A DNA stretch of 8,075 bases from Candidatus Cloacimonadota bacterium (lineage in GTDB: Bacteria; Cloacimonadota; Cloacimonadia; Cloacimonadales; Cloacimonadaceae). This document shows positions 1 through 4,299 of the stretch, piece after piece. The position numbers and the translations under genes were made by a program. How positions within the stretch are numbered: the stretch's first letter is position 1; each line of letters opens with the position of its first letter. The DNA lies in assembly GCA_028703735.1 (NCBI GenBank), contig JAQVMI010000074.1:1-8075 (forward strand). The letters run 5' to 3'. Under the pieces are notes generated by a model. It made no database searches. It was given only the letters and a program-made list of their open reading frames with translations, and had not been told where the DNA came from.

Positions 1-346
1 CCAGTTCATCTTTTGCCATTAAAGCTTCTCCTCCAGAATAACCGATTCCACAAATGTTCGTTTTCTTGTGGTTAGAGGCAATTTCTTGCAATGTTCTGCC
101 AAATACAGATAGTTTTACCTGCTTCCGTGAGTGCAATGGACTTATACAAAAAGTGCAGCTTAAATTACATAACGGAGTAAGAAACAGGCAATCCCACCTA
201 CCTTCTTTACACAGCATGCATCCAGGAGATAATTCTCCCATCCTGATTGTTTCTCCACCATCTTCAATGGTAACAAATGGCATATCCTCTTTTAGGGTTG
301 CCAGATACATTTCCCATTCTCTTAGTGAAAAACTGTTACTGACCAT
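1..346 (-). CDS. Radical SAM protein, N-terminal 115 residues (3' end outside window)
   Basis: This is the last gene of the leftward operon, cut by the window edge. I translated it from the ATG at 346. That is the only usable start, because an in-frame TAG lies at 350-352. Residues 60-67 read CNLSCTFC, the CxxxCxxC signature that binds the radical SAM [4Fe-4S] cluster. Residues 104-108 (SGGEA) match the glycine-rich SAM-binding GGE motif that follows about 40 residues later. Three further cysteines lie just upstream (C43, C46, C53, in GCMLC and WDC). This resembles radical SAM proteins with a PGCxxC-type lead-in rather than the two SPASM enzymes upstream. The start overlaps the previous gene's end by 11 bases, so translation is probably coupled; the upstream sequence offers only a weak ribosome site. 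Whether a C-terminal SPASM or other domain exists cannot be seen. The radical SAM call is firm, but the reaction and substrate are unknown. Confidence 0.88.
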   Translation of the reverse strand, partial: MVSNSFSLREWEMYLATLKEDMPFVTIEDGGETIRMGELSPGCMLCKEGRWDCLFLTPLCNLSCTFCISPLHSRKQVKLSVFGRTLQEIASNHKKTNICGIGYSGGEALMAKDEL

Positions 347-1616
347 TGTCTACCATATCTATTTGTTCTATAATTAATTCTGTTGCCAGAGCTATGTTAA
401 TACTGCAACGGAAGCGCATATTATCCGTGACTTCATTATCGATAAAGCAAAAATCAGGACAACCCCGAGTGCAATGATAGCTGGCAATGCAGGATTCGCA
501 AAAAGGAAAAACCTTGTGATTAAACAGCTCACTATCCGCTGCGAGCAAACCTGTAAAGGCATCTATTTCGTTTATATTATGGGTAAATAGGCTGTTGTTT
601 TTCCTGAGGAAACAAATCCGGTTATCCCCTTCAGGAAATATTCTTAGTGTGTGGCGGAATATATCACAATAGGTGCTATGAACTTCATGCAGTCGCAGCC
701 CGGAATATGATAAATCCACCTTTACCTTATTGGCAGACCTCTTGGCTTTTAGAAAACCGGTTACAAATTCATTGGCATAAATTTCTGGGTTTTTGTAGCA
801 CTGTTCAAAGCCATAAACTGGCTCAATTCGGATAGTTTTGCAGCCGGTGTGCTTTATGATGTAATCTACAATTTCTTCCTGATAAACAAAAGTTTCAGGA
901 TGTACGGTTACTCTAATATCGAAAGCCCCCCCCAAATCTGTTATCTGCCTACATATTTGCTTTACTTTATCATTAGATTTCACTCCCTGTAAACTGATTT
1001 TATCAGCAATCGCTGGAGGGCAATCGTATGAAATTCCGATTAAATTAAATTTGCTTACCAGCGATGCTACTTTTTCATTAGTTAATAGGGTGCCATTTGT
1101 GGAGATATAAGAAAACATGCTTACACCGTAGTTTTTCGCAAGTTTTCCTATTGAATCTACGATGCTATTCAAAAGCTCCCAGTGTAAGGTTGGTTCTCCA
1201 CCTCCCGCTAAAACCAGAACAAAGGTCTTTTGCTGTTCTTTGCAGTTCTTAAGCACCAGTTCTGCATATCTTGTGGCACATTCTATGCTAATTAGGGCGT
1301 CACGTTTAGCATCACCAGCATTGAAACAATACCCGCAAGCCAAATTGCAATCATAATTTGGAATCAAAGTTAAACAAAGGGGAGTAAACGGTTGTGAATG
1401 TATGGATATCCATGTGGTTTTTGCTTTTTTGGCTGCATTAACAATCTCTTGTTCCGCAGTTGGCAAAAAGCCTTGGGAGTTTATTGCTGTGATAAACCTA
1501 TGCACACTATTTTCAGAATCCATCGGAATTGCAAAACCTTCTGCAAAAAGGTATATCCTATTGTTGTGCATTATTTTATAAATAGGGAGATCAGAGCTGA
1601 TTTTTTGGTAGTTCAT
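336..1616 (-). CDS. Radical SAM/SPASM domain protein, likely peptide maturase (426 aa)
   Basis: This enzyme very likely generates a 5'-deoxyadenosyl radical to modify a peptide or protein side chain. Residues 90-97 (CNLACGYC) are the CxxxCxxC cluster motif. GGGEP at 138-142 is the SAM-binding glycine motif, and STNGT at 172-176 is the next conserved barrel strand. The C-terminus has the complete seven-cysteine SPASM pattern for two auxiliary clusters: C317, then G330-x4-C335, then C373-x2-C376-x5-C382-x3-C386, then C404. About 80 residues precede the barrel, as in many RiPP maturases, and may contact the RRE-like partners. The ATG at 1614-1616 overlaps the upstream TGA (ATGA), so translation is coupled; no strong ribosome site is seen. 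An eight-base G run (coding strand, 926-933) encodes Leu-Gly-Gly. The length is typical for SPASM maturases. The exact bond formed cannot be told from the sequence. Confidence 0.93.
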   Translation of the reverse strand: MNYQKISSDLPIYKIMHNNRIYLFAEGFAIPMDSENSVHRFITAINSQGFLPTAEQEIVNAAKKAKTTWISIHSQPFTPLCLTLIPNYDCNLACGYCFNAGDAKRDALISIECATRYAELVLKNCKEQQKTFVLVLAGGGEPTLHWELLNSIVDSIGKLAKNYGVSMFSYISTNGTLLTNEKVASLVSKFNLIGISYDCPPAIADKISLQGVKSNDKVKQICRQITDLGGAFDIRVTVHPETFVYQEEIVDYIIKHTGCKTIRIEPVYGFEQCYKNPEIYANEFVTGFLKAKRSANKVKVDLSYSGLRLHEVHSTYCDIFRHTLRIFPEGDNRICFLRKNNSLFTHNINEIDAFTGLLAADSELFNHKVFPFCESCIASYHCTRGCPDFCFIDNEVTDNMRFRCSINIALATELIIEQIDMVDNGQ

Positions 1617-2065
1617 CTTTTATTCATAGATTCAAGATTAAGGTCTTCGAGTTGGTATTTTTTATCAGGATGGCATATCCGATGCTCAATTAATACAAGG
1701 AAGAAGCTTTTAACTTCCAGGAAGATGGATTCGATATCCAAATTGGAGGCTGCCTGGCAAAATTCTACTGTTTCCTTTAAGCTTTGTCCATTGCTAAATT
1801 TTTGTATTGCTAATAGTTCCAAATCACTTAGCTGCTTAACCATTTGCCAGTCCTTATCCACTATCGTTTTTTTGTGTAGTGTGGAATTCAATACCCTAAT
1901 CTTGCATTCAGGAAAAAAGACTGGGCGGATATTGCTAATTACAGAATCTGGCAGATAACGCACTTTGTTCAATGGCAAATTGTCATTACCTTTAATCTCG
2001 TCAAAGATAAAATAAACATCGGTTAAGAGGTTGCGAATAAAACTGCGTCTGGTGTAATTATTCAT
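1613..2065 (-). CDS. Protein with PqqD/RRE-like C-terminal half (150 aa)
   Basis: This small protein sits between the two SPASM enzymes. Residues about 79-133 have the helical pattern of PqqD-type RiPP recognition elements: LSDLELLAIQKFSNGQS, a helix, then a hydrophobic helix (EVKSFFLVLIEHRI) ending in an I-C-H-P turn. PqqD-like domains bind leader peptides and hand them to a SPASM enzyme, so a chaperone role is likely by context. The first 75 residues are unfamiliar. They begin TRRSFIRNLL, which recalls a twin-arginine motif, but the following stretch contains Asp and Glu and is a poor export signal. I chose the ATG at 2065, not the TTG at 2098, because AGGGGAAGAG (2071-2080) sits just upstream as a ribosome site and the overlap with the previous gene falls to 8 bases. 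The stop overlaps the next gene's ATG. The RRE assignment rests on pattern only and is moderately sure. Confidence 0.8.
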   Translation of the reverse strand: MNNYTRRSFIRNLLTDVYFIFDEIKGNDNLPLNKVRYLPDSVISNIRPVFFPECKIRVLNSTLHKKTIVDKDWQMVKQLSDLELLAIQKFSNGQSLKETVEFCQAASNLDIESIFLEVKSFFLVLIEHRICHPDKKYQLEDLNLESMNKR

Positions 2066-2342
2066 GCAAACTCTTCCCCTCAGTGTTCTGCAACACAATA
2101 TTCAGGTTGATGAATTCTGTGATTGTGTCATTGAATATGCTTAGGGCATGGGTATCTGTAACATGGGCAATTTTTTGCAGTATAAACAGGATTTCATTTG
2201 AATCGTATTTCTTTATTATCAAATCCAATATAGCTGCTTCTGGATACCCAATGCTCACAAGCTCCCCATTTTGGGGCAGGATGATTTTGATGTCCGATTT
2301 ATCCACGGTGTACCGGGCAGAGGGGTTCAAACAATACTTCAT
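2058..2342 (-). CDS. PqqD-like / RiPP recognition element protein (94 aa)
   Basis: The length and layout match the PqqD peptide-chaperone family (about 90 residues). An N-terminal strand region (YTVDKSDIKIILPQNG, residues 11-26, and ELVSIGYPEA, 27-36) is followed by helices AAILDLIIKKY (36-46), EILFILQKI (50-58) and IFNDTITEFINLNIVL (69-84). The family's usual order is beta-hairpin, 'aaailellD', helix, then a closing amphipathic helix, and all of these can be traced here. By analogy with PqqD it should bind a substrate leader peptide and present it to one of the flanking SPASM enzymes in the cytoplasm. The ATG overlaps the upstream maturase stop (ATGA, 4 bases), and the 3' end overlaps the next gene by 8 bases, so dosage is tied to both. 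The sequence is divergent and the helix after the hairpin lacks the usual Asp-Gly. The family call is probable, not certain. Confidence 0.82.
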   Translation of the reverse strand: MKYCLNPSARYTVDKSDIKIILPQNGELVSIGYPEAAILDLIIKKYDSNEILFILQKIAHVTDTHALSIFNDTITEFINLNIVLQNTEGKSLHE

Positions 2343-3724
2343 ATTACTTTTGGCTTATAATTCCCAATTTTATCGGATAATTGCAGGTTCAGTAGTTTCT
2401 GCGCTTCCTGATTGGTTAAAAATTCGTCCATAGCATCGTTCATTCCAGATTTATGAAGTAAGTAACAAGCAGTTACAAGCCGGATTTGGGAGCAGAAATC
2501 TGTATAAGTAGTGGTAGATCCAGGGAAAGTAGTGTTTACATGGCAGTTTCCTGCGCAGCTATATTTACAAAAGCAATCTGTGCAGCGGGGTTTGTTGTTT
2601 ACTAATTCTCTTAGCGACTGTACCCTATCCATGTCTATTACCACCCTGTTTTGGGAATCCACATAACCCAAGGATAAATCAAGTTTTTTTTGTCTCCATT
2701 CATGTTCCTGAAGGTAGCAACTGGCTATCATTCCGTTGGGATGCAAGATAATTGTATCCTTGCCAACCGGACAAGTACTTGCATTCAAAGAGTTCATGGA
2801 AACAGGAGCGTAAACCGGAGTAACATTATGGCTTTCTAATACTAACCAGCTAAGTACCAGATTGCGTGCAAATTTATAGGGATCAGGGGGGGTTAGCCCA
2901 CCCTTAATAGTTTCACCATTTTCTGTAAGTGTCTCAAAATTCACCATATTTGGTTTAAATTCAGTGCAAAACCACTTGGTGATATTCACCATGTCATCCA
3001 CGGATTCTTCCGTGATACAGCATCGTAAACCAAATTGAACATTATGCAGGCTGAAATACTTCAAGGTATCAAACACTGTTTGATAACTGCTTATATCACC
3101 CAATGCCATTCTGGTTTTATTATGATAACGCTCAAATCCATCAAATGAAACAATAATCTGGTCAAAATAGTCTTTGATAAATAATCTTTGATCATTCTGC
3201 AGATATCCATTGGTCAAGGCGCAAAAGTATGGATAAATCTTCAGTTTGAACCCAATCATCCTGGCATGGTGTACTACAATATCAACAATCCTGTTCTCTA
3301 CAAATGGCTCTCCGCCAAAGAACTCTATTTTGAAATAATCGTGTCCTTGATTTTTCCTGAGTGCGGCATAATAATCTATCAGTGCTATTACCTTATCGAT
3401 ATCAACCTTCTCAGTAACTGGGCTTTTCGCTCCAAAATCACAATATGCGCAATTCATGTTGCAACTTCTACTGCCTACAATACCCATAAAACCTGGATTT
3501 AAAGCCCCAGTATTTTGCTCTAAGCTTTGGGGGGGAGTATTGTTAAGAATTGTTAACAAAGTATTCAAATCATCTGGCAACACGTCCATCTGCTTGCCCA
3601 GTAATGCATTGCAAATTGCATCTGCTGCTTGCTTATTCATCAATGCCGATACCTGCTGAAAGGGTGAATACAGAAGATAGTCGGATAAAATTGGGATAAG
3701 GAAAATATCGTTAGTTATTTGCAT
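2339..3724 (-). CDS. Radical SAM/SPASM domain protein, likely peptide maturase (461 aa)
   Basis: This is the first long gene of the leftward operon and a second, distinct SPASM enzyme. CNMNCAYC (residues 88-95) is the CxxxCxxC radical SAM cluster motif. FFGGEP (135-140) is the SAM-binding motif, and ALTNGY (169-174) and IVSFDG (191-196) are conserved barrel strands. The C-terminal SPASM domain is complete: C318, G331-x4-C336, C381-x2-C384-x5-C390-x3-C394, C411. A further Cys (C386) lies inside the motif. The first ~80 residues (for example NDIFLIPILSDYLLYSPF) resemble the strand-rich N-terminal segment of maturases such as those of SCIFF-type systems. The ATG at 3724 has only a weak ribosome site and lies inside the end of a 39-codon ORF, which suggests coupled translation. 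Two C7 runs (coding strand; 2886-2892 and 3529-3535) encode Pro-Pro. The radical SAM/SPASM call is firm; substrate and chemistry are unknown. Confidence 0.94.
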   Translation of the reverse strand: MQITNDIFLIPILSDYLLYSPFQQVSALMNKQAADAICNALLGKQMDVLPDDLNTLLTILNNTPPQSLEQNTGALNPGFMGIVGSRSCNMNCAYCDFGAKSPVTEKVDIDKVIALIDYYAALRKNQGHDYFKIEFFGGEPFVENRIVDIVVHHARMIGFKLKIYPYFCALTNGYLQNDQRLFIKDYFDQIIVSFDGFERYHNKTRMALGDISSYQTVFDTLKYFSLHNVQFGLRCCITEESVDDMVNITKWFCTEFKPNMVNFETLTENGETIKGGLTPPDPYKFARNLVLSWLVLESHNVTPVYAPVSMNSLNASTCPVGKDTIILHPNGMIASCYLQEHEWRQKKLDLSLGYVDSQNRVVIDMDRVQSLRELVNNKPRCTDCFCKYSCAGNCHVNTTFPGSTTTYTDFCSQIRLVTACYLLHKSGMNDAMDEFLTNQEAQKLLNLQLSDKIGNYKPKVI

Positions 3725-3830
3725 AATACCGCTCTGTTCTCTTGAATTCTATGCACAGAACCACGTTAATAACAACATTTTCCAAATATCCATAACAACC
3801 TTCTAAGGGATTTAACCCTAAGTAACTCAT
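3711..3830 (-). CDS. Candidate 39-residue peptide, possible RiPP precursor (uncertain)
   Basis: A 40-codon ORF runs from ATG at 3830 to TAA at 3711-3713 and overlaps the start of the first maturase by 14 bases. Every other junction in this operon is also an overlap, which favours a real gene. The peptide begins MSYLGLNPLEGCYGYLEN, then has a hydrophobic Val/Ile-rich stretch around residues 19-27 with Cys26, and ends in a charged, Tyr-containing tail (RTERYYANN). It holds two Cys (12 and 26), five Tyr and a few Asn, all plausible radical SAM targets. Against it: there is no proper ribosome site (AAGG ends one base before the ATG), the predicted transcript start falls near the ATG so translation would be leaderless, and ORFs this short arise by chance. 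It could instead be an untranslated leader or part of an intergenic repeat. I regard it as a candidate only. Confidence 0.33.
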   Translation of the reverse strand: MSYLGLNPLEGCYGYLENVVINVVLCIEFKRTERYYANN

Positions 3831-3836
3831 GCCTTC

Positions 3837-3864
3837 ATTGTTTGATAGGCAGCCGAATTGTCAA
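3837..3864 (-). promoter_or_regulatory. Putative sigma70-type promoter for the radical SAM operon
   Basis: On the minus strand TTGACA (3859-3864) matches the -35 consensus perfectly. It is followed after 16 bases by AACAAT (3837-3842), a 4 of 6 match to TATAAT. Transcription would start near 3830. That is at or beside the ATG of the 39-residue ORF and about 106 bases before the 461-residue maturase. The -35 lies inside TTATCTTGACAA, nearly the same 12 bases that carry the -35 of the opposite operon. The -10 is weak, so this is a moderate call. Confidence 0.42.
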
Positions 3865-3911
3865 GATAATTGTGCCGAGGACAAGATTTATGGTTTATTA
3901 GGTGCCAAGTG

Positions 3912-3940
3912 AAGGTAGCCTGATAATCAGTCTCAGCCTT
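3912..3940. repeat. Small imperfect inverted repeat with perfect 11-bp core
   Basis: The core CTGATAATCAG (3920-3930) is a perfect palindrome around a central A. Outside it, AAGG (3912-3915) can pair with CCTT (3937-3940) across an asymmetric internal loop of 4 and 6 bases. It lies about 50 bases upstream of the leftward -35 box, a position that could suit an activator or repressor site. There is no U-tract, so it does not look like a terminator. No regulator is known. Confidence 0.3.
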
Positions 3941-4082
3941 TAAAGCTTAACAAAAATTCAAGGATTCAACCCTCAAAGCGTGACATTGAATTATGAAACA
4001 GAGAATATCCACGTTACCTTTTTTACCTCTGGGAATCTGTAAATGAGGAGGCTTGGAATCCATCAGCTACCCTGGAAACCTC

Positions 4083-4106
4083 CCAATCATCCAATCCTCC
4101 AACCTA
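4083..4106. repeat. Degenerate 8-bp tandem repeat, three units
   Basis: Three consecutive 8-base units read CCAATCAT, CCAATCCT and CCAACCTA. Each differs from the next by one or two bases. The tract is only 24 bases long and sits in the middle of the divergent intergenic region. It may be a remnant of a simple repeat or chance. It is not a CRISPR array, because there are no spacers. Confidence 0.4.
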
Positions 4107-4214
4107 AAGCCAGTATGAAAGATGAGCCGATGCTCTTATTAGCCTTGGTTTATGGGGTTTTACCCTTGCACTATGCTTAACAGGTAAGGTAAAAAAACGC
4201 TTGGGCAGAAGAAT

Positions 4215-4226
4215 TGTCTTGACAAC
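4215..4226. promoter_or_regulatory. 12-bp inverted repeat overlapping the rightward -35 box
   Basis: TTGTC-TT-GACAA is a perfect inverted repeat with 5-base arms and a 2-base centre. It contains the -35 hexamer TTGACA (4219-4224), so a protein bound here would block RNA polymerase. A near copy, TTATCTTGACAA, lies on the minus strand at 3858-3869 around the leftward -35 box, with one arm position changed. It could be a shared operator or simply a common extended -35 context. No regulator gene is in the window. Confidence 0.33.
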
Positions 4227-4248
4227 AAGATACACTAACGGGGATTAT
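4219..4248 (+). promoter_or_regulatory. Putative sigma70-type promoter for the envelope operon
   Basis: TTGACA (4219-4224) is a perfect -35 match. Eighteen bases later GATTAT (4243-4248) matches TATAAT at 4 of 6 positions. Transcription would begin near 4255, leaving a 5' leader of about 45 bases before the ATG at 4300. That leader can form a short hairpin (TAATC-CAT-GATTA, 4276-4288) just before the ribosome site. The call rests on consensus match and position only. Confidence 0.45.
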
Positions 4249-4287
4249 GGCACGAAAATCCACTATAAGTGCCGTTAATCCATGATT

Positions 4288-4293
4288 AGGAGG
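4288..4293 (+). promoter_or_regulatory. Strong ribosome binding site (AGGAGG) for the 4300 gene
   Basis: AGGAGG is a perfect Shine-Dalgarno sequence with six bases (AAGTAA) before the ATG at 4300. It fixes the start of the secreted 432-residue protein and contrasts with the weak sites in the radical SAM operon, where coupling by overlap seems to be used. Confidence 0.85.
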
Positions 4294-4299
4294 AAGTAA

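Larger units (their letters stand above)
3725..4299. other. Divergent intergenic control region (~575 bp)
   Basis: No long ORF crosses this stretch. It separates two operons transcribed away from each other. I see one plausible promoter per direction, a perfect CTGAT-A-ATCAG palindrome (3920-3930) flanked by AAGG/CCTT arms, a degenerate 8-bp repeat (4083-4106), and short ORFs of 39 residues (minus, 3711-3830), 38 residues (minus, 3947-4063) and 45 residues (plus, 4043-4180). About 350 bases (roughly 3870-4215) lie between the two promoters without an assigned role, which is long for a simple divergent promoter. It could hold an upstream precursor gene, a small RNA or a dispersed intergenic repeat; the sequence alone does not say which. 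No tRNA, riboswitch fold or U-tailed terminator was recognised. Confidence 0.7.

Noticed and set aside
54..377. Plus-strand 107-codon open frame
   Set aside because: It lies opposite the third radical SAM gene, whose CxxxCxxC and GGE motifs are clear.
1398..1958. Plus-strand 186-codon open frame
   Set aside because: It is antisense to the start of the 426-residue maturase and most of the 150-residue protein, both supported by motifs and coupling. Its product is Cys/Ser/Phe-rich with no recognisable domain.
2020..2065. Twin-arginine (Tat) export signal at TRRSFIR in the 150-residue protein
   Set aside because: The following segment contains acidic residues (LTDVYFIFDEIKG) and lacks a clear hydrophobic core and cleavage site; an RRE-like protein is expected to stay in the cytoplasm.
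2066..2098. Upstream TTG start extending the 150-residue protein by 11 residues
   Set aside because: The ATG at 2065 has AGGGGAAGAG just upstream and a short 8-base overlap. The TTG would give a 41-base overlap and an unlikely MCCRTLRGRVC lead.
4083..4106. CRISPR-like array
   Set aside because: The units are 8 bases and adjoining with no spacers; this is a short simple repeat.
4043..4180. Plus-strand 45-codon ORF in the intergenic region
   Set aside because: It has a poor ribosome site, runs through the degenerate 8-bp repeat giving a Pro-rich sequence, and lies upstream of the rightward promoter. Nothing supports translation.
4247..4285. 12-codon ORF that might be a leader peptide for the 4300 gene
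   Set aside because: The predicted transcript start (~4255) lies after its ATG, and it has no runs of regulatory codons or attenuator hairpin.
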